Origin: Flavobacterium sp.
Lineage (GTDB): Bacteria; Bacteroidota; Bacteroidia; Flavobacteriales; Flavobacteriaceae
Direction: 5' to 3'
Length of the DNA stretch: 7,174 nt
Assembly: GCA_027483785.1 (NCBI GenBank)
Contig: JAIXTU010000326.1
Span: 1-7,174, forward strand
In this document: positions 1 to 6,332 of the stretch, in pieces
How positions within the stretch are numbered: the first letter of the stretch is position 1
Layout: every line of letters starts with the position of its first letter
The notes under the pieces: generated by a model
Databases searched by the model: none
Seen by the model: only the letters and a program-made list of their open reading frames with translations
What the model was told of the DNA's origin: nothing
Translations under genes and position numbers: made by a program

Positions 1-1140
1 CAAGTTAAAAACAACCATAAGTACCACTACTCCTACTCCGAATGTCAGTGCCCATTTGTAATGTTTGGTATTAACCAAAATAGCGTTGTTGTTTCCTAAG
101 ATAACATCGTAAAACTTGGCTAAACCAACTAAAATGACCGACCAATATCCGGTTTCGTAACCTGCTGGAAGCAACAAATACAGTTGTTTGATGTTTAGAA
201 AAATTCCCAATAAAACCAAACCACTGATAATTTGCAGCGTTAATGCACTTTTCTGATACAGACTTCGCAATTCATCCCACTTTTCAGCTCCAATTAACTG
301 AGCTGTAATGGGATAAGTAATGTGATTCATAGCACGAGCAGGAACTGCAATTACTGTAGAAATAAAACCCGCAACACCATAAATAGCCACAGCTTCGGGC
401 GAATTATAGCGCGGAATCATGAGCTTATCTAAATCCAACAATAAGGTAGCAATACTGCCAGAAACGATAATAAAAGCAGAGAATTGCAGAATTTCCGTAC
501 GATTGTGTGGAAATCCGATTCGAAACCGCAGCGGACGCATGGATATAGCGTAAACAAACATTAGAATCGTTTGCAAACCGTACGCCAGCACTAATCCGTA
601 GAGAAATTGCTCTGTGGTTAGCCATTGGTAATGCACTGCAAAAAGCATGACCATAACTACCAGACGAACAAGAACTTCGCTTAAAAAATTTCCGAGATTT
701 GAGCGTAAGTGCACTTTGGCGTAGGCGTAAAAAATCTCGAAGTACGCCATAGAAAGCCCGACAACCGGAATCATCCAAAGGTATTTGGACACATCCATAT
801 TCGGACTCAGAAAATGAGTTACAAACTGCTCGCTAAACAAACCATATAAAACGCCCACGACTGCGCTGATGAGCAACGGAAGTACAACTACAAAGCTCAA
901 TAATTGGTCTTTTTCTTTTTCAGTAGTACATCGACTAAAGAAACGAATCAAGCTCGAATGCACGCCAAATGCCATAAAAGGCATGAGAATATTTGCGGCT
1001 GATAACAAATATTGCGTGTATCCGTAATATTCCTTTTCTAAGAAATTCGTGTATAAAAACAAAGCATTTAGCGCTCCGATGGCAAATCCAAAGTAGGTTA
1101 TGAAGAAATTTCCCGACGTTTGTTTGATTACGATTCCCAT
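1..1140 (-). CDS. Oligosaccharide/polysaccharide flippase (Wzx-like, MOP superfamily), 3' end cut by window edge
   Basis: Open reading frame of 380 codons without a stop, running off the left edge. The protein starts MGIVIKQTSGNFFITYFGF and is hydrophobic throughout, with about ten membrane segments visible. The N-terminal pattern (short basic amphipathic start, then a helix ending LFLYTNFLEKEYYGYTQY) is typical of flavobacterial 'lipopolysaccharide biosynthesis' or Wzx/PST-type flippases. Later segments include a conserved-looking stretch around residues 235-280 (DKLMIPRYSPEAVAIYGVAG, then ARAMNHITYPITAQLIGAEK). Such proteins move undecaprenyl-linked glycans across the inner membrane. Family members are usually about 450-500 residues, so roughly the last 100 residues are missing here. 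The ATG at 1140 overlaps the end of the upstream glycosyltransferase by 13 bases, which suggests translational coupling; no clear Shine-Dalgarno site precedes it. The substrate cannot be told. The flippase class is fairly sure, the specific role is inference. Confidence 0.85.
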   Translation of the reverse strand, partial: MGIVIKQTSGNFFITYFGFAIGALNALFLYTNFLEKEYYGYTQYLLSAANILMPFMAFGVHSSLIRFFSRCTTEKEKDQLLSFVVVLPLLISAVVGVLYGLFSEQFVTHFLSPNMDVSKYLWMIPVVGLSMAYFEIFYAYAKVHLRSNLGNFLSEVLVRLVVMVMLFAVHYQWLTTEQFLYGLVLAYGLQTILMFVYAISMRPLRFRIGFPHNRTEILQFSAFIIVSGSIATLLLDLDKLMIPRYNSPEAVAIYGVAGFISTVIAVPARAMNHITYPITAQLIGAEKWDELRSLYQKSALTLQIISGLVLLGIFLNIKQLYLLLPAGYETGYWSVILVGLAKFYDVILGNNNAILVNTKHYKWALTFGVGVVVLMVVFNL

Positions 1141-2426
1141 AGCGTGTCGAGCAATTCTGCCAGATTTTTAGTGAGCGATCTTCTGCTAAATTGCTGAATA
1201 TCGAATGGTTTTACAACTAAATTACCCGATTGAAAATCAGAAAATAACGAACCAATATATGCTTTAAGTGCAATTTTATCGGCATAATTGAAAAATCGGC
1301 CAGCGCCTGCTTTCTCGAGAATCGATTGAAAGTCGGCACCTTCCGGACCTATCGCTAAAATAGGTCGTTGCGCTGCGAGGTATTCGAACAATTTCCCAGG
1401 AATAATGACCTTACTTTCGGGTCGATCGATTTCAATGAGTAACAATACTTGCGACGCTCGCTGCTGCTTAACAGCTTCTAAATGTGGTAAATATCCGAAT
1501 AAGTTAACGTAATCTGTAAGTCCGTTTTTCTTGATGCTATCGACAACAATAGGTGAAACGGCTCCGATTATTTTTAGTTCGAACACTTTGGCAAAGTCGG
1601 TGTTTTCGCGAATTAATTCGGCGAGTGCTTGCCACAGAATTTCTGGATTGCGATCGGCTAAAAAGGAACCAATCTGAGCTAGACTGAATTTTTTATCGAC
1701 TGGAGCAGGTTCTATTTCATACGAATCAAAACCATTGGTTATCACCGAAATAGGTGTTTGTGTCAGCGCTTGAAATTCGGTTTTGGTTCCTGAGCTGGTA
1801 ACCAAAAGATGATCTGCGGAGTCGAGCACGTATTTTTCTAATCGTTTATGTTTTTTCGCTGCCCAAGAAGTGAGTAGTAAATCTTTGTGATAGCCGATGC
1901 TTGTCCACGGATCTCGAAAATCGGCCATCCACGTTACATTGAGTTTACGCTCTTTAAGTTTAGCTCCGATCAGATGTAAAGAATGCGGCGGTCCGGTTGT
2001 AACTACCAGCTTAATTTGTTCTTTTTGAATGAATTGTTCGAGAAATTCGACCGAGGGTTTTACCCACAAAACACGTGCATCGGGAATGAACAAATTGCCT
2101 CGAATCCACAATAAGATTTTATCCTTGAGCGATTGTTTCTTGGGAATGAGTCCGCTGCTAATTTTTCGGGTTCGCTTTAATGAAAACCAAGCAGCAAATT
2201 TATAGGGTTCAGAAATTGCCTTTTTAACGATTCGAATGTCGTTCGGAACTTCTTGCAACAAGCCAGAATCGATAATTGGATACGTTGGATTATCGGGCAC
2301 GTACACGATTGGTTCGTAACCAAATTCGCGTAAATACGTTGCAAATTTCAACCAACGCTGAACGCCAGGCCCTCCCGCAGGCGGCCAGTAATAAGCAACG
2401 ATTAGCACTTTTCGCTGCACGCTCAT
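1128..2426 (-). CDS. Glycosyltransferase, GT4-like (GT-B fold)
   Basis: Cytosolic glycosyltransferase of 432 residues, with no signal peptide or membrane helix. The first Rossmann half opens with a beta strand and glycine-rich loop (KVLIVAYYWPPAGGPGVQRW, about residues 6-25) and carries TTGPPHS (143-149) and MADFRDPW (167-174), a set common in Bacteroidota GT4-type enzymes. The linker ITNGFD (229-234) begins the nucleotide-sugar-binding half, which ends in PGKLFEYLAAQRPILAIGPE (343-362); the Glu of FEYLA fits the conserved donor-binding acid. A classical EX7E spacing is not present, so membership of GT4 in the strict sense is likely but not proven. Length is normal for the family. It sits between a YfhO protein and a flippase, so it probably builds a lipid-linked glycan on the cytosolic face; donor and acceptor are unknown. 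The ATG at 2426 lies 4 bases after a UAA that closes the extended YfhO frame. It ends in UAA and overlaps the flippase start by 13 bases. Confidence 0.9.
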   Translation of the reverse strand: MSVQRKVLIVAYYWPPAGGPGVQRWLKFATYLREFGYEPIVYVPDNPTYPIIDSGLLQEVPNDIRIVKKAISEPYKFAAWFSLKRTRKISSGLIPKKQSLKDKILLWIRGNLFIPDARVLWVKPSVEFLEQFIQKEQIKLVVTTGPPHSLHLIGAKLKERKLNVTWMADFRDPWTSIGYHKDLLLTSWAAKKHKRLEKYVLDSADHLLVTSSGTKTEFQALTQTPISVITNGFDSYEIEPAPVDKKFSLAQIGSFLADRNPEILWQALAELIRENTDFAKVFELKIIGAVSPIVVDSIKKNGLTDYVNLFGYLPHLEAVKQQRASQVLLLIEIDRPESKVIIPGKLFEYLAAQRPILAIGPEGADFQSILEKAGAGRFFNYADKIALKAYIGSLFSDFQSGNLVVKPFDIQQFSRRSLTKNLAELLDTLWES

Positions 2427-2430
2427 GAGT

Positions 2431-2469
2431 TTACTTTTTTGATTCTTTAGCGTATTTCACTCCCACGAT
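2431..2469 (-). other. In-frame continuation of the YfhO reading frame beyond its UGA
   Basis: Directly after the UGA, the same frame encodes IVGVKYAKESKK and then UAA. The extension would complete the final membrane helix and add four lysines on the cytosolic side, as the positive-inside rule expects. The UAA lies 4 bases before the glycosyltransferase ATG, typical operon spacing. These codons look like the former or real end of the gene rather than an intergenic spacer. Confidence 0.6.
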
Positions 2470-4920
2470 TCATACGATCAATAGCAGAATGATTGTGCTT
2501 ATTAGTGATATAATACCGCCTGTTTCAACCACTTTTGGTTTGAATTCAAAAGTTATTTGATGGGCGCCCTTTGGAATGAATAATCCGCGCAACACGTAAT
2601 TAGTACGATAAATCGGTACTTCTTTTCCATCGATTTTTGCTGTCCAGCCGTTTTTGTAAAATGATTCTGAAAAAACGGCAAATCCGTCGGTCGCGTTATT
2701 CGATTGGTACGTGATTTTATTTGGTGTGTACGCTTTCGCGGAGGTTAAGCGGATTTGCGACAGACTGTCGGCCGCAATGGTTTTCCCGGCAAGAGCTTTC
2801 GCATCGGAACTCGCAAGAATGGCTGTTTGACGCAGATTGGAATTCAGCGTAGCTTTAAACTCTTCGTCGGCCGATTTTGCCGGAACAATCGACTTCACAA
2901 ACCACGCATTTCCATAAGCAAACGGATTTCCAACAACAACTTCGCCTTGTTCGGTAGGAATCAAAACGTATTTGACGTTTAGCGCACTCAACACAGGATA
3001 ATCGATGCCCAACAAACCTGTTTCCGGATTTATTTGCGATGCCCATTTTTGCAAATCGCGCTCTACACCAAATTCAAATAATTGATCGTAACGACGTGGT
3101 CTCACAGCCGAATAGCCTCCAACCGATTTGTGGAAATAGGATGCTCGTGCATTTAAACGTCCTTGAATGTCGTAAACTCTAAAAATTGTGGTGTCTGCTA
3201 AAATCTCTGAATCGGCTGACGTACGTTCGAATGGCTCGCGCATTTTGATTCCCGGAACGAAGTTATCGGCGTTCAAATAACGTTTATCTACCGAAATTAA
3301 ATCGACTAAAATCAGCAATCCAATTAAGGAAAGTGCGGTAGCCGATTTCAACTTTTGCTTCAAAAAGAGCCACATAATTCCCGCAAGGACTGCCGTTAAT
3401 CCGATGGCTTTAAGCGTATCGGTGGTGTACATGGCTTCTCGATCTTTGCGTAAGGCAGCCACGATTTCTGCTCCGAGCTGTTTAACGAGTTCGTCGTCTT
3501 TTACGGTTGAAAATTGTGCAAAATATTTTCCAATAAATATGAGAACTAACACGCTTAAAACGGTGCTTCCTGTTTTGATGAGTGCGTTTTGTTGCTGTTT
3601 AGAGTCGAGTTTCCAGAACGTCTGTAATCCCATGACTGCAAGAAGCGGCATACACAATTCGAGCACCACTTGGATTGACGAAACGGCACGGAATTTATCA
3701 TATAATGGAACGTACTCCACAAAGAACCGGGTTAAAAAGTCGAGGTTTTTCCCCCAAGACAAAAACAGCGTTAAAAGGGAAGCTGCCAAAAATGCGTATT
3801 TAATCTTGCGCTGATCGTAAAACAACGCCAGTAAGGCTAAGAAAAAAACCGTAACGCCAATATAGGCCGGTGCTGCTACGATTGGTTGATCGCCCCAATA
3901 CGTAGGCATTCCTTCTTTGGCATACTCGATTGCTTGCTCTTTTGTAATATATTGATTTTCGGCTATTTGTGTTTTTTGAAGTTGGTCGACAACTGCCGAA
4001 TTTTCGTCGAGTGATTCGCCGTTGCTGCCGCCGAACAATCGCGGAACGATTAGGTTTAAACTCTCGCCGATGCCGTAACTGTATTCGGTAATATATTCAT
4101 ATTCCATCGCCGCATCCGAAGTTTTCTTGGATCCATCAGCTTTAAAAGTAAGTTCGCTTTTTCCACGTATACTCCAATCAGTGTATTCTGCAGTGGCTAA
4201 CAAGCCTGCTGCATTGGCGCTAATGGCTAAGATCCCAGCGCCTAAAAGAATTCCGAAATTGATGAATAGCGGTTTGTATTCTTTTCGTTTAACGAATTCG
4301 TAAATGTAGTAGATTGCCACCGCTGCCAGCAGAAACAGTAGGTAATACGTCATCTGGAAGTGGTTTGCATTAATCTCCAGTGCGATAGCTAAAGTGCTTA
4401 CAACAAATCCGAGTGTACGCTTTCCGCGAAATACCCAAATTAGTCCAGCGAGCACGAGCGGCATATAGGCAATGGCATGCGCTTTTGCGTTGTGCCCCAC
4501 ATTGAGAATTACGATTAAGTAGGTTGAAAATCCGAACGCTAACGCACCGATGATGCCTTTACGGTAATCGATTCCCAATGCAACGATTAAGGTGTAAAAT
4601 CCTAAAAAGTAGAGAAAAATGTAATCTGCAGGACGCGGTAAAAATCGGATAATTGCATCTAATTTCTTTACGTAATTATGCGGATAATTGGCGCCGAGCT
4701 GATAGGTAGGCATACCGCCAAAAGCAGCGTTTGTCCAATAGGGTTCTTGATCGTTGGTGGCTCGAAAATCGTTTTGTTCTTTAGCCATTCCGGTATATTG
4801 AACGATATCCGATTGATAAACGGTTTTTCGTTGCAAAACGGGATAACAATAAATAAGTGCGGCTATAACAAAGAACAAAAGCGCAATAAAATGCGGAACG
4901 AATTTTTGAAGTATTTTCAT
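2470..4920 (-). CDS. YfhO-family multi-pass membrane protein (putative GT-C glycosyltransferase), possibly 3'-truncated
   Basis: An 816-residue protein matching the flavobacterial YfhO family in length and motifs. One N-terminal helix (about 9-29) is followed by a periplasmic loop with QSDIVQYTGMAKEQ (36-49) and EPYWTNAAFGGMPTYQLGA; acidic residues such as D38 and E48 sit where GT-C enzymes keep catalytic acids. About a dozen helices follow up to roughly residue 545, then a large soluble region (about 550-780) and a final helix at 800-816. Characterised YfhO proteins of Gram-positive bacteria glycosylate lipoteichoic acid using lipid-linked sugars; a comparable periplasmic sugar transfer here is inference. 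The flippase and GT4 downstream support a glycan role. The start has no Shine-Dalgarno site, only A-rich sequence, as is usual in the phylum. Odd: the stop is UGA (2470-2472) inside the last helix, and the frame goes on for 12 codons (IVGVKYAKESKK) to a UAA at 2431-2433. The native C-terminus may therefore be lost, or this may be a sequence error. Confidence 0.88.
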   Translation of the reverse strand: MKILQKFVPHFIALLFFVIAALIYCYPVLQRKTVYQSDIVQYTGMAKEQNDFRATNDQEPYWTNAAFGGMPTYQLGANYPHNYVKKLDAIIRFLPRPADYIFLYFLGFYTLIVALGIDYRKGIIGALAFGFSTYLIVILNVGHNAKAHAIAYMPLVLAGLIWVFRGKRTLGFVVSTLAIALEINANHFQMTYYLLFLLAAVAIYYIYEFVKRKEYKPLFINFGILLGAGILAISANAAGLLATAEYTDWSIRGKSELTFKADGSKKTSDAAMEYEYITEYSYGIGESLNLIVPRLFGGSNGESLDENSAVVDQLQKTQIAENQYITKEQAIEYAKEGMPTYWGDQPIVAAPAYIGVTVFFLALLALFYDQRKIKYAFLAASLLTLFLSWGKNLDFLTRFFVEYVPLYDKFRAVSSIQVVLELCMPLLAVMGLQTFWKLDSKQQQNALIKTGSTVLSVLVLIFIGKYFAQFSTVKDDELVKQLGAEIVAALRKDREAMYTTDTLKAIGLTAVLAGIMWLFLKQKLKSATALSLIGLLILVDLISVDKRYLNADNFVPGIKMREPFERTSADSEILADTTIFRVYDIQGRLNARASYFHKSVGGYSAVRPRRYDQLFEFGVERDLQKWASQINPETGLLGIDYPVLSALNVKYVLIPTEQGEVVVGNPFAYGNAWFVKSIVPAKSADEEFKATLNSNLRQTAILASSDAKALAGKTIAADSLSQIRLTSAKAYTPNKITYQSNNATDGFAVFSESFYKNGWTAKIDGKEVPIYRTNYVLRGLFIPKGAHQITFEFKPKVVETGGIISLISTIILLLIV

Positions 4921-4968
4921 GTAGTTTTCAGCGTTTACTGAACCTTAGCAGGTCGGAAAATTGTAAGG

Positions 4969-4976
4969 CAAACTTA
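4969..4976 (-). promoter_or_regulatory. Candidate internal -7 promoter element before the YfhO gene
   Basis: On the minus strand TAAGTTTG matches the Bacteroidota -7 consensus TAnnTTTG exactly and contains the UAA stop codon of the DUF4834 gene. A start of transcription a few bases on would leave a leader of about 40 bases before the YfhO ATG. No good -33 TTG box is seen at the expected distance, so this may be chance. Confidence 0.25.
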
Positions 4977-5234
4977 GTCAATTTCCTCAAAGTCTACATA
5001 CTCACCTACCTTTTTGGTTTCGCGCGGTTTCTGGTTGGATTGCGCCTGATTTTGATGCGTTTGCTGTTGTTGCTGATACGTTTGTTGTTGGTTTTGGAAT
5101 TGCGTTGCAGCTTTTTCAACCACTTTTTTCATTGCATAAGGTAAAAGTAAACGAACGATGAGTCGGAATGCATAGTAAAATACGATAATCCAGAATAGGG
5201 TTTTAATAAAACCAGTAAAAGAGGCGGTTTCCAT
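4974..5234 (-). CDS. DUF4834-type small membrane protein
   Basis: An 86-residue protein with three parts: one membrane segment (about 9-31, including LFWIIVFYYAFRLIVRLLLP) followed by a basic stretch (MKKVVEK); a glutamine-rich, probably disordered linker (about 46-69); and a C-terminal motif KKVGEYVDFEEID (74-86). A short protein with an N-terminal helix, low-complexity middle and a '-VGEYVDFEEID' end is the hallmark of DUF4834 in Flavobacteriia; the assignment is from memory of the family. Its function is unknown. The acidic end, kept while the linker is low-complexity, looks like a docking peptide (inference). It is the first gene of the leftward operon, 53 bp before the YfhO gene, so it may be an accessory subunit or regulator of the glycan machinery. 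The ATG at 5234 follows A-rich sequence without a clear Shine-Dalgarno site; the gene ends in UAA. Confidence 0.8.
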   Translation of the reverse strand: METASFTGFIKTLFWIIVFYYAFRLIVRLLLPYAMKKVVEKAATQFQNQQQTYQQQQQTHQNQAQSNQKPRETKKVGEYVDFEEID

Positions 5235-5252
5235 ACGCTTTAATATCTACGA

Positions 5253-5260
5253 CAAAATTA
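5253..5260 (-). promoter_or_regulatory. Candidate -7 element for the leftward (DUF4834-YfhO-GT-flippase) operon
   Basis: Minus strand TAATTTTG fits TAnnTTTG exactly and lies 18 bases before the DUF4834 start codon, so the leader would be very short. No TTG box is seen about 19-21 bases upstream. A second AATTTTG lies 16 bp further upstream. Confidence 0.4.
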
Positions 5261-5314
5261 AACAATCGCAAAATTTATCTCTCCTTTTACTTCTTAAATA
5301 AATAATAAAAATGA

Positions 5315-5322
5315 TACTTTTG
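5315..5322 (+). promoter_or_regulatory. Candidate -7 element for the rightward operon
   Basis: Plus strand TACTTTTG fits the Bacteroidota TAnnTTTG consensus exactly, 24 bases before the ATG at 5347. The -33 region (about 5287-5296) has only weak T-rich sequence rather than a clear TTTG. Confidence 0.45.
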
Positions 5323-5337
5323 AAACTACGCTAAAAC

Positions 5338-5342
5338 AAAGG
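5338..5342 (+). promoter_or_regulatory. Shine-Dalgarno-like site AAAGG
   Basis: AAAGG with a 4-base gap to the ATG at 5347. It is the only purine-rich site of this kind before a start codon in the window, and it supports the chosen start of the transporter-like gene. Confidence 0.45.
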
Positions 5343-5346
5343 TCTC

Positions 5347-6327
5347 ATGCTTAGAAACCGTCTGCTCCTTCTTGCTCTTTTAACAGTTGTTCTGGCTCAC
5401 GGACAATTTACTGATGTGATAAACTCAAACCGTCCTGGAAAATCGATGGCGGCATTTTCTGTTGGTAAATCGGTTGTACAAGCCGAAGGTGGCACTTATT
5501 TTTTTCGAGAAGAACACAATTTATTGCAAACAACCTCGACAGGTTTGGGTCTGGAAGCGGTTTTGCGATGGGGAATTTACAAGGAAGAATTAGAAGGGAT
5601 ATTCGAAACACAATACCAAGGCGATCAATTTGTCACGCCGTTTGGAACTGAAAACCGACGCTCGTTGAAATCGACCATCATTGGTGCAAAATACCTGTTG
5701 TACGATCCCTATAAAAACTACGAGGAAAAGCCGAACATTAAAAGTTGGAAAGCCAAATACAAGTTCAAATGGCGGCAATTAATCCCGGCCATAGCGGTGT
5801 ATGGTGGTGTCAATTTGAACTTCGACAATCCGTATACTTTCGAATCCGATCCGATTATTTCTCCAAAACTTATGGTAATTACTCAGAATCAATTCAGTGG
5901 TGGCTTGGTTTTAGTGACCAATATTATAGCTGATAAAGTAACTACCGATTATCCCTCACTAGGTGGCGTAATTACTCTTACACGCGGATTTTCAGAAAAA
6001 TGGAGCGGATTTCTCGAAAGTCAGATTTACAGTAGCGACTTCTACGCCGACGTTCTGTTTCGAACCGGTGCTGCCTACTTAGTGAAAGAAAATATTCAAT
6101 TAGACGGCTCTATTACTGCCAATCTAAAAGATACTCCTAGTGTTTTCTATGCTAGTGTTGGTGTTGCTTGGCGTTTTGACGACAACTACAAACCAGTTCT
6201 AATTCGATCCGGAAAAGACAAAGACAAAGACAAGGACAAAAAAGGAAAAAAGAAAAAGAAAAAGAAAAAGAAAAAGAAAGGGAAAAAAGGTGAAGAAACT
6301 GTACCTCAACCCACTGGAACCAAATAG
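5347..6327 (+). CDS. Outer-membrane 'transporter'-like beta-barrel protein with lysine-rich C-terminal tail
   Basis: A 326-residue exported protein. Residues 1-20 form a signal peptide (MLRNRLLLLALLTVVLAHGQ), with likely cleavage near AHG-Q. The mature part opens FTDVINSNRPGKSMAAFSVGK, which I recognise from flavobacterial proteins annotated only as 'transporter' (related to the Phenol_MetA_deg/outer-membrane family). Alternating short amphipathic strands ending in aromatic residues, up to VGVAWRFDDNY near 281, suggest an outer-membrane beta barrel; substrate and function are unknown. After the last strand comes an unusual tail (about 289-326): four DK pairs (291-298), KG, eleven lysines (301-311), GKKGEE and a short PQPTGTK end. 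Lysine-rich tails are, as I recall, seen in relatives, so the tail is probably native. With the barrel complete before it, the tail should lie in the periplasm (inference). It probably shares a transcript with the GNAT-like gene 5 bases downstream and ends in UAG. Confidence 0.75.
   Translation: MLRNRLLLLALLTVVLAHGQFTDVINSNRPGKSMAAFSVGKSVVQAEGGTYFFREEHNLLQTTSTGLGLEAVLRWGIYKEELEGIFETQYQGDQFVTPFGTENRRSLKSTIIGAKYLLYDPYKNYEEKPNIKSWKAKYKFKWRQLIPAIAVYGGVNLNFDNPYTFESDPIISPKLMVITQNQFSGGLVLVTNIIADKVTTDYPSLGGVITLTRGFSEKWSGFLESQIYSSDFYADVLFRTGAAYLVKENIQLDGSITANLKDTPSVFYASVGVAWRFDDNYKPVLIRSGKDKDKDKDKKGKKKKKKKKKKKGKKGEETVPQPTGTK
6217..6288 (+). repeat. In-frame hexanucleotide repeat tract (GACAAA)4 and (AAAAAG)5
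   Basis: Four hexamers GACAAA/GACAAG occupy 6217-6240, followed by AAAGGA, five perfect AAAAAG copies (6247-6276), AAAGGG and AAAAAA. The whole tract lies inside the 3' end of the transporter-like gene. The unit is two codons, so gain or loss of units would lengthen or shorten the tail without a frameshift. The strand is purine-only for more than 40 bases from 6238 on. Confidence 0.9.
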
Positions 6328-6332
6328 CACCT

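Larger units (their letters stand above)
5235..5346. promoter_or_regulatory. Divergent intergenic promoter region
   Basis: A 112-bp A/T-rich spacer between the starts of the two divergent gene groups, so it must hold promoters for both. An exact TAnnTTTG element is present on each strand (listed separately). A heptamer CAAAATT occurs twice as a direct repeat, at 5253-5259 and 5269-5275, 16 bp apart. No longer inverted repeat or riboswitch-like structure is seen. Confidence 0.6.

Noticed and set aside
425..778. 117-residue open frame on the minus strand
   Set aside because: It lies in another frame inside the flippase gene; composition (many Ser, Arg, Cys) and lack of any family resemblance mark it as a shadow.
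2470..2472. Alternative genetic code with UGA read as an amino acid
   Set aside because: No other gene in the window has an in-frame UGA, and the other visible ends use UAA or UAG. One site is better explained by mutation, error or local read-through.
3404..3814. 136-residue open frame on the plus strand
   Set aside because: It is antisense to the YfhO gene, Ser/Cys-rich and without recognisable motifs, so it is a shadow.
4927..4942. Small inverted repeat TTCAG-CGTTTA-CTGAA just before the YfhO start, as a terminator or regulator
   Set aside because: The stem is only 5 bp with no T-run; too weak to support either role.
6238..6244. Other AAAAAAG heptamers at 6238-6244 and 6283-6289 as slippage sites
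   Set aside because: They are not in the X XXY YYZ phase relative to the zero frame, so tandem slippage as usually described would not apply.
6217..6288. Short regular repeats that might suggest a CRISPR array
   Set aside because: Units are 6 bases with no spacers and are translated in frame in a coding gene; this is a simple-sequence tract.
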